Of a stretch of DNA of 64,000 nucleotides, positions 24,121-32,652 are shown piece after piece. The position numbers were made by a program, and so were the translations under genes. The notes beneath the pieces were generated by a model. That model had not been told where the DNA came from. It made no database searches and saw only the letters and a program-made list of their open reading frames with translations. Every line of letters starts with the position of its first letter. Positions within the stretch are counted from its first letter, which is position 1. The DNA comes from Burkholderiales bacterium UBA1834 (GTDB lineage Bacteria; Pseudomonadota; Gammaproteobacteria; Burkholderiales; Burkholderiaceae_C). The stretch covers positions 40,744 to 104,743 of the forward strand of contig DDJC01000004.1 in NCBI GenBank assembly GCA_002339015.1, in the 5' to 3' direction.

Positions 24121-24597
24121 TCAGACGCGACGGCGGCGTGCGGCCACCAGGCCCACCACACCCAGACCAGCCAGGGTCAGGGCGATGGAAGCAGGCTCGG
24201 GCACGGGGGCGGCAGCCAGTTGGTAGTTCACCGTGTACACGCCCGAGAAAGCGGTTGTCCCGCTCACGTGGAAGCTGTAATTCGTGCCGGCAGCCAGCGT
24301 GTAGATGCCACTGACGGCGGTCAGCAGCGTGGCGCCGTCGTAGACCGACAGCGACAGACCCGTGATGGGGTTCTGCACGAACGGCACCAGCGTGAACGTC
24401 ACCGCATTGGCCTGGGCCGTGGAATCGCTCGCGACATCGAAATTGAGAATGTCGGTGAAGCTGCCATCGCCGATCACAGATTTCGTCACGGACAACGGTG
24501 CGCCAACGGGCAGGACGCCAAGTTCGTACGTGGCGGACATGGCCGAACCGGCGGTGGCCAAAGCGGCCGCGGCCACCAGGTGCTTCGTGAACTTCAT
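24121..24597 (-). CDS. Small FxDxF-type PEP-CTERM protein
   Basis: A 158-aa exported protein. A signal peptide covers residues 1-22 (MKFTKHLVAAAALATAGSAMSA). The C-terminus is a PEP-CTERM sorting signal: VPEPASIALTLAGLGVVGLV followed by AARRRRV. The region GDGSFTDILNF resembles the FxDxF motif of a recognised PEP-CTERM subfamily, and the rest is a beta-rich domain with a Gly/Thr-rich end. Such proteins are cleaved by exosortase and reach the envelope or exopolysaccharide. No exosortase is encoded in this window. A separate terminator follows it, so it is probably a single-gene unit. Confidence 0.82.
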   Translation of the reverse strand: MKFTKHLVAAAALATAGSAMSATYELGVLPVGAPLSVTKSVIGDGSFTDILNFDVASDSTAQANAVTFTLVPFVQNPITGLSLSVYDGATLLTAVSGIYTLAAGTNYSFHVSGTTAFSGVYTVNYQLAAAPVPEPASIALTLAGLGVVGLVAARRRRV

Positions 24598-24818
24598 GGG
24601 GGACTCCCTTAAACCTTGCATCAACACACTTCGCGGCCTGGTATCAAACCGCTACTTCTTGAAAATCATTGTGAGGGTTTGCACGAGGCCTGTCTCCCCC
24701 TCAAACACCAGTCAACACGCCAAATCGGCCCCCTGAATAAGGGGCACCCAGCGTCATGACCCAAGTTTATCGGACATTTTTCCCGCATTCCGGAACGCAG
24801 CCCCACCTGCCATGACAA

Positions 24819-24836
24819 ACGGCCCCGAAGGGCCGT
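24819..24836 (-). terminator. Hairpin downstream of pckG
   Basis: A perfect 7-bp stem ACGGCCC (24819-24825) / GGGCCGT (24830-24836) with a CGAA loop, 50 bp after the pckG stop codon. The following minus-strand sequence is GTTTGTC, only a weak U-run. Confidence 0.5.
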
Positions 24837-24885
24837 GAGGGGGTGCTTTCGCACCGGCCTGTTCAAGCGCCATTCGGCGCCTGAA

Positions 24886-26769
24886 TCAGGCTGCCAGACG
24901 CTGCTCGATCTTGGCCTTGGTAGCAGGCATTTCAGCCGGCAGGTGGTAGGACAACTGCTGGAACAGCTCGTCGTGCAGTTTGAGCTCCTGCTGCCAGGCA
25001 GCGGTGTCGATGCCGATCACCGACTGGAACTGGTCCTTGGTGAAGTTCAGCCCGTTCCAGTTGATGTCTTCGTACGTGGGGCTCAGGCCGAAGGCGTTGT
25101 CCACGCCCTTGGCGGTGCCGGTGATGCGGCCCAGGATCCACTCCAGCACGCGCATGTTCTCGCCGTAGCCAGGCCACACGAACTTGCCATCGGCGCCCTT
25201 GCGGAACCAGTTCACACAGAAGATCTTGGGCAGCTTGGCGCCTTCGGCCGTCAGCTTGTTGCCCAGGTTCAACCAGTGCTGGAAGTAATCGCTCATGTTG
25301 TAGCCCATGAAGGGCAGCATGGCGAACGGGTCGCGGCGGACCACGCCTTGCGCGCCGAAGGCGGCGGCGGTGGTTTCGGAGCCCATCGTGGCGGCCATGT
25401 AGACGCCTTCGGTCCAGTCACGGGCCTCGGTCACGAGCGGCACGGTGGTGGAGCGGCGGCCACCGAAGATGAAGGCGTCGATGGCCACGCCAGCGGGGTT
25501 GTCCCATTCGCTGTCGAGTGCCGGGTTGTTGGTGGCGGCCACGGTGAAGCGGGCGTTCGGGTGCGCTGCCTTGGCGCCGGTCTCCTTGGCGATCTGGGGC
25601 GTCCAGTCCTTGCCCTGCCAATCGATCAGGTGAGCCGGAGCGGTGTCGGTCATGCCCTCCCACCACACGTCGCCGTCATCGGTCAGGGCCACGTTCGTGA
25701 AAATCACGTCGCGGTCCAGCGAGTGCATGCAGTTGGGGTTGGTCTGCATGTTGGTGCCGGGGGCCACGCCGAAGTAGCCGGCTTCGGGGTTGATGGCGTA
25801 CAGGCGGCCATCCTTGCCGGGCTTGACCCAGGCGATGTCGTCACCGATGGTGGTGACCTTCCAGCCGTTGTAGCCGTTGGGCGGGATCAGCATGGCGAAG
25901 TTGGTCTTGCCGCAAGCACTGGGGAAAGCGGCGGCCACGTGGTACTTCTGGCCTTGCGGGTTGGTCACGCCCAGCAGCAGCATGTGCTCGGCCAGCCAGC
26001 CCTTGCCATCGGCCTCGGCATCCTGGCGGCCCATGGTGGAGGCGATGCGCAGGGCGAAGCACTTCTTGCCCAGCAGCGCGTTGCCGCCGTAGCCCGAGCC
26101 ATACGACCAGATCTCGCGGGTCGAGGGGTAGTGGACGATGTACTTGACGGTGGGATTGCAGGGCCAGACGCTGTCTTTTTGGCCGGCTTCCAGCGGGGCG
26201 CCCACGGTGTGCACGCAGGGCACGAACTCGCCATCAGCGCCCAGCACGTCGATCACGCCCTTGCCCATGCGGGTCATGAGCTTCATGTTGACGGCCACGT
26301 AGGCGCTGTCGGAGAGCTCGACGCCGATGTGGGCAATGTCAGACCCCAGCGGGCCCATGCTGAAGGGCACCACGTACATGGTGCGGCCCTTCATGGCGCC
26401 CTTGAACAGGGCACCTTCGCCGGTCTGTAGCTTGGCGCGCATTTCAGCGGGCTCGCACCAGTTGTTGGTGGGACCGGCATCTTCCTTGCGATCAGTGCAG
26501 ATGAAGGTGCGGTCTTCGACGCGGGCCACGTCGGACGGGTCGGTCACGGCCAGGTAGCTGTTGGGGCGCAGCTCAGGGTTGAGCTTCTTGAAGCTGCCGG
26601 CGCTGACCAGCAGATTGCACAGGCGGTCGTACTCTTCCTGCGAACCATCGCACCAGACGATGTCCTTGGGTTGCACGAGGGTGGCGATCTCGGCCACCCA
26701 GGCAATCAGTTTCGCATTCTTGACGTAGGCGGGGGCATTCACCTGCGCCGCTTGTGCGGATGTGGTCAT
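24886..26769 (-). CDS. pckG: Phosphoenolpyruvate carboxykinase (GTP)
   Basis: A 627-aa GTP-dependent PEPCK converting oxaloacetate + GTP to PEP + GDP + CO2, the first step of gluconeogenesis. The P-loop is FPSACGKTNFAML with the essential cysteine in it. Other family landmarks are YGGNALLGKKCFALRIAS, TTIGDDIAW, FIFGGRRSTTVPL and FGAQGVVRRDPFAMLPF. Length is normal. The ATG at 26769 has GGAG eight bases upstream and gives the usual N-terminus; an in-frame ATG nine codons upstream is less likely. The leader holds two identical palindromic sites, suggesting direct regulation. Confidence 0.95.
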   Translation of the reverse strand: MTTSAQAAQVNAPAYVKNAKLIAWVAEIATLVQPKDIVWCDGSQEEYDRLCNLLVSAGSFKKLNPELRPNSYLAVTDPSDVARVEDRTFICTDRKEDAGPTNNWCEPAEMRAKLQTGEGALFKGAMKGRTMYVVPFSMGPLGSDIAHIGVELSDSAYVAVNMKLMTRMGKGVIDVLGADGEFVPCVHTVGAPLEAGQKDSVWPCNPTVKYIVHYPSTREIWSYGSGYGGNALLGKKCFALRIASTMGRQDAEADGKGWLAEHMLLLGVTNPQGQKYHVAAAFPSACGKTNFAMLIPPNGYNGWKVTTIGDDIAWVKPGKDGRLYAINPEAGYFGVAPGTNMQTNPNCMHSLDRDVIFTNVALTDDGDVWWEGMTDTAPAHLIDWQGKDWTPQIAKETGAKAAHPNARFTVAATNNPALDSEWDNPAGVAIDAFIFGGRRSTTVPLVTEARDWTEGVYMAATMGSETTAAAFGAQGVVRRDPFAMLPFMGYNMSDYFQHWLNLGNKLTAEGAKLPKIFCVNWFRKGADGKFVWPGYGENMRVLEWILGRITGTAKGVDNAFGLSPTYEDINWNGLNFTKDQFQSVIGIDTAAWQQELKLHDELFQQLSYHLPAEMPATKAKIEQRLAA

Positions 26770-27147
26770 GACGGAAGCTCCAAAAGTTGAAATCAAAGTC
26801 TCGGCAGCACAAAACCCATTGAAATCAATGGCTTGTGCGCTCTCGACACCTTGCTATGGACGCGCCTGGCAACGGGGGTTCAGGCATACAAGCCTTGTGC
26901 CAGCCATGAGGGCCATCTCTTGTGGAGGAGCACTCAGTGTTTCATCAAACGTACATTTCGTCGGCTCCGGGGTCTCTGAACCGAGGCGGGGATTTTAGTT
27001 CAGTCCGCATTTTCCGGAGGTCCCCCGCTTCAAGGGGTTGTCCGGAGAGGACAAACGCGGTGCCAACTAATTCACATGGTGCACTCCCGCACACGGGCGG
27101 GGCGCACGGGCCGCCACAATATGGCAAACGCTTTCAAGCCGCCGTGA
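26770..27147. other. Intergenic region between pckG and modB
   Basis: 378 bp with no supported gene, upstream of both divergent genes. It holds two copies of TTGAAATCAA close to the pckG start. A C-rich and G-rich stretch lies at about 26980-27060, and I see no clear promoter for modB. Confidence 0.5.
26787..26828. promoter_or_regulatory. Two identical palindromic sites in the pckG leader
   Basis: TTGAAATCAA occurs at 26787-26796 and again at 26819-26828. Each is a 4+4 bp dyad around AA, and the second extends to CCATTGA-AA-TCAATGG (26816-26831). Start-to-start distance is 32 bp, about three helical turns, so a dimeric regulator could bind both on one face of the DNA. The sites lie 18-60 bp upstream of the pckG start. 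Confidence 0.45.
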
Positions 27148-27876
27148 ATGACGTCCATTGAACTTGACGCGCTCGCCTTCAGCGCGCGCATTGCCTTTGT
27201 CACCGTGCTGATCAGCTTCCCGCTGGCGATCCTGGCCGCCTCCTGGACGGGCCGCCGTGGGCTCAAGGGTCGCTGGGTGCTCGACGCCTTGCTGCTGCTG
27301 CCGCTGGGCGTGTCGCCCGCCGTGATCGGCTGGGGCGTGGTGACCCTGCTGGGTCCGGAAGGCCCGGCCGGCGACTGGCTCTCCAAGGGCGAGGGCTGGC
27401 GCGCCGTGGCGGCGCCGCACGCACTGGTGCTGGTGGCCTGCTGCCTAGTGCTGCCCCTGATGATCCGCACCATGCGCCCGGCGTTCGAGGCGGTCGATCT
27501 GCAGCAGATCCAGACTGCGCGCACCCTGGGTGCCTCGCGCTGGAGCGCCTGGTGGAGCGTCACGATGGCGCAGACCCTGCCCATGCTGGCCTCGGCCACG
27601 GCGCTGGGCTTTGCCGCGGCCTGGGGCGAATCAGGCGCCTCGGTGGTGCTGGCGGCGGCTCTGCAGTCGCGCTGGCCGGCCACCGCCCCTGACACCGTCA
27701 CCGTGCCGCTGACCCTGCTCAGCGCCATGCAGACCGAGCGCGGCCAGGGCATCGCCCTGCGGCTGAGCCTGGCCTCGCTGGGCGTGGCCCTGTCGGCGAT
27801 GCTGCTGAGCGAATGGGCACGGCAGCGCTGGCGCCGCCGCGCACTGCCGCTCGATGCCCGGGGGGTGAGCCGATGA
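27148..27876 (+). CDS. modB: Molybdate-type ABC transporter permease
   Basis: A 242-aa inner-membrane permease with five to six helices. Its length and the EAA-loop region (AFEAVDLQQIQTARTLGASR) match ModB, and the end (LLSEWARQRW) resembles that of E. coli ModB. The next gene is ModC-like and overlaps by 4 bp (ATGA). No modA (molybdate-binding protein) is encoded nearby, so the binding protein must be elsewhere or absent. A related anion permease cannot be fully excluded; the MOSC gene downstream supports a molybdenum theme. Confidence 0.7.
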   Translation: MTSIELDALAFSARIAFVTVLISFPLAILAASWTGRRGLKGRWVLDALLLLPLGVSPAVIGWGVVTLLGPEGPAGDWLSKGEGWRAVAAPHALVLVACCLVLPLMIRTMRPAFEAVDLQQIQTARTLGASRWSAWWSVTMAQTLPMLASATALGFAAAWGESGASVVLAAALQSRWPATAPDTVTVPLTLLSAMQTERGQGIALRLSLASLGVALSAMLLSEWARQRWRRRALPLDARGVSR

Positions 27877-29039
27877 GCCGGGGTACCCCTCCACCCATCG
27901 CGCCGGCCCCGCTGGCGGTGGAGTTGCGCCTGCGCAGGGGTGGCCTGGATGTGCAGGCCCAGTTCCGCGTGGCGCCCGGGCATGTGTGCGCCCTGGTGGG
28001 GCGCCCGGGCTCCGGCAAAACCTCCCTGATGCAGTGCGCCGCAGGCCTGATCCCGGCGCAATCCGGCCGGGTCAGCGTGGGCACCGATGTGCTCTACGAC
28101 AGCCCCACGGGCCTGGACAGGCCGCCCGAGGCCCGCCGCTTCGCCTGGGTGGATGGCCGCGGCCTGCTGTTCCCGCACATGAACGTGCGGCGCAACCTGG
28201 AGTACGGCTACAAGCGTGCGCCTGCACCACGCCACCACATCGACTACGAAGCCGTGCTGGACTGGCTGGACCTCAAGTCCATCCTGGGCGTCTGGCCGCA
28301 CCAGCTGGCCCCGGCCCAGCGCCAGCGCGTGGCCCTGGCGCGTGCCCTGCTGTCCATGCCCAACGCGCTCTTCCTGCGCGACCCGCTGGGGCAGGTGCCC
28401 ACGCACGAGCAGCCGGCGCTGCTGGAGCTGCTGGGTGAGATGCGCTCGCGCTTTCGCCTGCCCACGGTGTTCATGAGCCCGCGCATCGACGAGGTGATCC
28501 GCCTGGCCGACGACGTGGTGATCCTGCATGAAGGCCGCGTGGCCAGCGCCGGCCCGCTGGCGCGGGTGCTGTCCGACGTGTCGCTCTCCACCTTCCTGGA
28601 GGGCGTGCATGCGGGCTCTGTGCTGGAAGGCCGCGTGAGCCACCACGACATCGAATGGCTGTTGACCGAGGTGGACGTGGCCGGTCAGCGCATCACGGTG
28701 CCGGCCATGCTGCAGGCCGAAGGCAAGCGCGTGCGGCTCAAGATTCGTGCACGCGACATCAACATCCACCGCGAGCCCGTGCAGGACACCAGCATCACCA
28801 ACCAGCTGCGCGGGCGCATCACCCAGGTCATGCTGGCCGGCAACAACGGCGCGTACGGCGCAGTGGCGGTGGAGCTCCACCGGCTGCTGGATCTGCACGA
28901 TGCCCATCCGGCACCCGCCGAGGCTGTGGTGTGGAGCCTGCTGACACGCCGAGCGATCGAGCAGATGGGCCTGGGCCCGGGGCAGGACTGCCATGTGAGC
29001 TTCAAGGCCATGGCGGTGACGGTGGCGCCGCGCACCTGA
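27873..29039 (+). CDS. modC: ModC-like ABC ATPase with degenerate catalytic motifs
   Basis: A 388-aa protein aligned along its length with ModC: ATPase domain (about 1-240) and C-terminal TOBE/Mop-type molybdate-binding region (about 290-385, with IRARDINIHREP and TSITNQLRG). Walker A is intact (GRPGSGKTS). The other motifs are altered. The Q-loop Gln of VFQDARLFPH is absent (WVDGRGLLFPH). The LSGGQ signature is LAPAQRQRV. The Walker B DEP is RDP (LFLRDPLGQV). The D-loop is lost, and the H-loop His is replaced (FMSPRIDE for VSHSLDE). It may bind but not hydrolyse ATP normally. Confidence 0.7.
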   Translation: MSRGTPPPIAPAPLAVELRLRRGGLDVQAQFRVAPGHVCALVGRPGSGKTSLMQCAAGLIPAQSGRVSVGTDVLYDSPTGLDRPPEARRFAWVDGRGLLFPHMNVRRNLEYGYKRAPAPRHHIDYEAVLDWLDLKSILGVWPHQLAPAQRQRVALARALLSMPNALFLRDPLGQVPTHEQPALLELLGEMRSRFRLPTVFMSPRIDEVIRLADDVVILHEGRVASAGPLARVLSDVSLSTFLEGVHAGSVLEGRVSHHDIEWLLTEVDVAGQRITVPAMLQAEGKRVRLKIRARDINIHREPVQDTSITNQLRGRITQVMLAGNNGAYGAVAVELHRLLDLHDAHPAPAEAVVWSLLTRRAIEQMGLGPGQDCHVSFKAMAVTVAPRT

Positions 29040-29104
29040 GGTCCATTCCCACCAGCAAGCCCCTCGCGCCCAGACCAGGCCCGGGCTTTGCTATCCTGAA
29101 CCGC

Positions 29105-29716
29105 ATGAGCCCCCTTCAGCCCCCACGCCAGCTCCTGTCCGTCAATGTGGCCCAGGCCCGCCACGTCACGATTGATGGACGGCAGATTCTCACGGCCATC
29201 GACAAGCACCCGGTGAGTTCGCCCGCCGATCCGCGCCGCATCAAGGTGGGGCCGCTGGGGCTGGAAGGCGATGAGCAGGCCGACCCGAGCGTGCATGGCG
29301 GCCAGGCCAAGGCGGTGTACGCCTACCCGCACGAGCACTACGCCTTCTGGCAGACGGTACGCGCACAGGCTGGCAAGGCCGGCTGGGACGACACCGCCAA
29401 CCCTGGGCTGCTGGGCGAGAACCTGACCATCACCGGCCTGCTGGAGACGGACGCCTACATCGGCGACGTGCTGCAGTTCCCGGACTGCGCGCTGGCGGTG
29501 AGCGAGCCGCGCCACCCCTGCTTCAAGTTCGAGGCCAAGCTGTTCCGCCAGGCTTCCAAGATGATGGTGCAGTCGGCGTTCTGCGGCTTCTACCTCGCCG
29601 TGCGCCGGGAAGGCACCATCGCGGCGGGCGAGCACTTCGAACTGCTGCCCGGCCCGCGCGAGGTCAGCATCCGTGACCTCTTTCGCGATCAGATGTCCCG
29701 CAAGAAGAACATCTGA
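29105..29716 (+). CDS. MOSC-domain protein (YiiM-like)
   Basis: A 203-aa MOSC domain protein. The conserved cysteine that would carry the molybdenum-cofactor sulfur is seen in SEPRHPCFKFEAK. Other family features are IKVGPLGLEGDEQADPSVHGG near residues 40-60 and GENLTITGL. Stand-alone MOSC proteins such as YiiM reduce N-hydroxylated bases using Moco. It follows the ModB/ModC-like pair by 65 bp, which fits a molybdenum-related gene group. The start ATG at 29105 gives a normal N-terminus. Confidence 0.78.
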   Translation: MSPLQPPRQLLSVNVAQARHVTIDGRQILTAIDKHPVSSPADPRRIKVGPLGLEGDEQADPSVHGGQAKAVYAYPHEHYAFWQTVRAQAGKAGWDDTANPGLLGENLTITGLLETDAYIGDVLQFPDCALAVSEPRHPCFKFEAKLFRQASKMMVQSAFCGFYLAVRREGTIAAGEHFELLPGPREVSIRDLFRDQMSRKKNI

Positions 29717-29738
29717 GCGCCACCTTTTAGCCAGGCGT

Positions 29739-30632
29739 TCAGCCCTGGCGGGCACGGCGGCGCAACACGCCACCGATCACCACCGCACCGGCCAGCAGCA
29801 TCGCCAGGCTTTGCGGCTCGGGCACGGCGGCGACCGTCAACTGCCCTTGCAGCAAGCCCGAGCGATCGATGGCCAGGCCTTCGCCGGCACCGAGCCACAC
29901 CGGCGCACCCTGCGTGAGTTGCTGGTGCGCGGCCAGTGTGAGCACCAGCTCGTCACCGACCACGGCCTCGAAGCTCAGCTGGATCTGCTGGCTGCCGCTG
30001 GCCGACCACAGGCTGTCGTGGCGGGCCAGGCTCTCAGCACCAGTACCAGCGCCGCGCGAGATGTCCAGGCTCAGGCCGATCTCACCCTGCCCCGCCAGGC
30101 CGCCGAACAAGGCATCGGCCGAGCCGCTGAAGCTCACGCGCACGCGGGTGCCCACGGCCTCGCCAGCGTCGCCCACGATCAGCAGGCGCAGGCCGCCCAG
30201 GGCCAGGTCCTGCGTCAGGTTGAAGCCCGAGACTTCAGTGCCCTGCGTGGCCGACACGTTCCAGTACTGCGCGGCCGACAGCATCACGTCGACGGCGGCC
30301 GGCGCGAGTTGCGTGTCCACCGATACCAGGTGCGAATGGCCCTGCTCGACGCTGGCAGTGCCCACGGCCTCAGCCTGGCCCGCCACGCTGTCGGCCAGCA
30401 GCACCTGGCCGGAAGCGGACAGATCCTGCAAGGCACCCAGCACGCCGGTGCCGGAGGCCTGGCCATCGACCAGGCCGGACTGATCGAGAAAATCGACGCC
30501 GTAGCCCGGCGACAGCAGGGACCAGCCGGCGGCCTGCACGGGCGCCTGCGCCGCGAGCGCCAGCCCCATGGCCATTGCCACGGTACGCAGTGAGGGCACC
30601 TTCAGGGCCCGGGTTGCAAGCTTCTTCATCAT
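29739..30632 (-). CDS. PEP-CTERM protein, function unknown
   Basis: About 297 aa. An export signal spans roughly residues 18-36 (AMAMGLALAAQAPVQAAG). The end is a PEP-CTERM signal: VPEPQSLAMLLAGAVVIGG followed by RRRARQ. The 240-residue mature region is beta-rich, with many Ser/Gly/Ala/Gln repeats, and I do not recognise a domain. Start ATGs at 30632 and 30629 are adjacent, and GGAG precedes both. It lies 26 bp after the 5'-nucleotidase gene and is the last member of this three-gene set. Confidence 0.75.
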   Translation of the reverse strand: MMKKLATRALKVPSLRTVAMAMGLALAAQAPVQAAGWSLLSPGYGVDFLDQSGLVDGQASGTGVLGALQDLSASGQVLLADSVAGQAEAVGTASVEQGHSHLVSVDTQLAPAAVDVMLSAAQYWNVSATQGTEVSGFNLTQDLALGGLRLLIVGDAGEAVGTRVRVSFSGSADALFGGLAGQGEIGLSLDISRGAGTGAESLARHDSLWSASGSQQIQLSFEAVVGDELVLTLAAHQQLTQGAPVWLGAGEGLAIDRSGLLQGQLTVAAVPEPQSLAMLLAGAVVIGGVLRRRARQG

Positions 30633-30658
30633 GGGGACTCCAATGGCCTGGCGCCTCA

Positions 30659-32638
30659 TCAAGGCAGACGGGTGATGCGGTTGCGGGCACCCGGGGCCAC
30701 ACCGGCCGGGTTGGCGCGCAGATAGGCCTCGAAGGCGTCCGTATCGACCGCGCCGCCCAGGCGGCTGGTGCCATGGCGCAAGGCGTAGAACTGGTCGCCG
30801 CCATCGGCCAGGAAGCTGTTGACAGTGACGCGGTAGCTGGCGGCCGGGTCCACCACCACGCCGTTGATGCGCAGGCTGGCGGCATCCACCTTGGCACAGG
30901 CCGGGGCACTGGCGCTGTAGGTGTAGCGCAGGCTGTCCGACACCTGCAGGATGCGGTTGAAGGGCTGGCCGGCGACCGGTGCATCGGCCGGATAGCCTTG
31001 CGTGCAGCCGGTGAACTGCTGCTCCAGCACCAGCTTGAGATCGGCGCCCGTGAGCGTCATCGTGACCATCGCGTTGCCGAAGGGTTGCACGGTGAAGGCC
31101 TCGCCGTAGGTGACCTGGCCATCGCTCTTGCCGGGGGCGCTGTAGGGCATGTCGGCACGGATGCCGCCGGGGTTCATCAGCGCGACCACGGCATCGCCGA
31201 AGCCGGCGTCGTCGGTGGCATCGAGCTGCGCATCGGCGATCACGTCGCCCAGGCTGGATTCGCCGGTCGCGGTGGTGTCACGCGACAGCGTGGCGGTGAT
31301 GCGGCCGATCACGCGGCTGGCGGGCGCCAGGGCCTCGGCTTTGTAGTGGTCGACCACGGCCTTGAGCGATTCGCTTTCGGCCACCGTGCCGTTGTTGGGA
31401 ATGCTGATGTTGCTGGCGGCCACGCTGCGCACGTCGTGAGTGCGCGTATCGAGCGTGAGGTCGATGTCGGTGACCATGCGGCCGTACTGGCCCGCCGAGG
31501 TCACGCGCACGGGCGTGTTGGCCTTGTTGGGCAGTTCGCAGTTGTAGGCTTGGTGCGTGTGGCCGCTGACGACCAGGTCCACCGCCGGATCCAGGCGCCT
31601 GACGATGTCCACGATGGCGCCGGACACACCCGTACAGCCATTGGCGCCGCCGGAGACGATGGCGCCGCCTTCATGCACCAGCACCACCACGGCCTCGATG
31701 CCCTGGGCCTTGAGCTGCGGGATCAGCGCGTTGACGGTGTCGGCCTCGTCCTTGAAGCTCAGGCCCGCCACGCCCGAGGGCGAGACGATCGTGGGCGTGG
31801 CTTCCAGCGTCATGCCGATGAAGGCCACCTTGTGGCCCATGAAGTCCTTGATGCCCACGCCAGGCAGCAAGGTCTGGCCCGTGGCCGTGTCCTGCACGTT
31901 GGCGGCCAGGAAGCCGAAATCGGCCCCCTTGAACTGGCCTTCGGCATTGAGGTCGGCGGGCAGGCCCTTGCCGGAGAAGATGTCCGTGGGATGGTTGCCG
32001 CCGTGCTGCATGCGCAGGATCTCGGCCTTGCCTTCATCGAACTCGTGGTTGCCCACGGCGTTGAAGTCGATGCCGATGCGGTTCATGGCCTCGATGGTGG
32101 GCTCGTCATGGAACAGGGCCGACACCAGCGGGCTGGCGCCGATCATGTCACCAGCCGACACCACCGCATGCAGCGGGTTGGCGGCCTTGAGCTCGGCCAC
32201 CTTGGTGGCGAAGCGCGCCACGCCGGGGTTGCTGCCCGCAGCCTCGACCGAGCCGTGGAAATCATTGAAGCCGATCAGCTTGACCTTGAGCGTGCTGCCC
32301 ACGCCGGAAGCCTGGGCGGCGCCCAGGAGCTTCACACGCTCGACCGCCGTCAGCTTGCCGGCTTTCTGCAGATCGAAGGACACGCGCGACACATGCGACA
32401 CGAAGGCGGCCTGGTTGGCCCAGGGCTGCTCGTCGGCGAAGGCGTCGTCCAGCGTGGCGCAGTCGGCGCCCACCACGCGGTTGCCCAGGCCGGTGTCGTG
32501 CGTGCCGAAGGTGACACGGCTGTGGGCCGCATCGATGGTGCACGCCGGTGTGGCGGCGTGGGCGGACTGCCAGGCTAAAGCGCCGATGAGGGCGCAGGTG
32601 AGGGCCAGGGCAGTGGGGTGGAACTTCTTGTCGATCAT
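30659..32638 (-). CDS. Periplasmic 5'-nucleotidase / UDP-sugar hydrolase family protein
   Basis: A 659-aa exported metallophosphatase. A signal peptide ends near residue 30 (QSAHAA). A roughly 90-residue extra segment precedes the catalytic domain, whose metal motifs are GFNDFHG, SAGDMIGAS, GNHEFDEG and SGHTHQAYN. The C-terminal 5'-nucleotidase domain follows (NPGGIRADMPY, and VNSFLADGGDQF near the end). It would dephosphorylate extracellular nucleotides and supply phosphate and nucleosides. It has no PEP-CTERM signal of its own but lies between two genes that do. The GTG-initiated extension to 32647 is less likely than ATG at 32638. Confidence 0.85.
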   Translation of the reverse strand: MIDKKFHPTALALTCALIGALAWQSAHAATPACTIDAAHSRVTFGTHDTGLGNRVVGADCATLDDAFADEQPWANQAAFVSHVSRVSFDLQKAGKLTAVERVKLLGAAQASGVGSTLKVKLIGFNDFHGSVEAAGSNPGVARFATKVAELKAANPLHAVVSAGDMIGASPLVSALFHDEPTIEAMNRIGIDFNAVGNHEFDEGKAEILRMQHGGNHPTDIFSGKGLPADLNAEGQFKGADFGFLAANVQDTATGQTLLPGVGIKDFMGHKVAFIGMTLEATPTIVSPSGVAGLSFKDEADTVNALIPQLKAQGIEAVVVLVHEGGAIVSGGANGCTGVSGAIVDIVRRLDPAVDLVVSGHTHQAYNCELPNKANTPVRVTSAGQYGRMVTDIDLTLDTRTHDVRSVAASNISIPNNGTVAESESLKAVVDHYKAEALAPASRVIGRITATLSRDTTATGESSLGDVIADAQLDATDDAGFGDAVVALMNPGGIRADMPYSAPGKSDGQVTYGEAFTVQPFGNAMVTMTLTGADLKLVLEQQFTGCTQGYPADAPVAGQPFNRILQVSDSLRYTYSASAPACAKVDAASLRINGVVVDPAASYRVTVNSFLADGGDQFYALRHGTSRLGGAVDTDAFEAYLRANPAGVAPGARNRITRLP

Positions 32639-32652
32639 GGTGACCACTCCGA

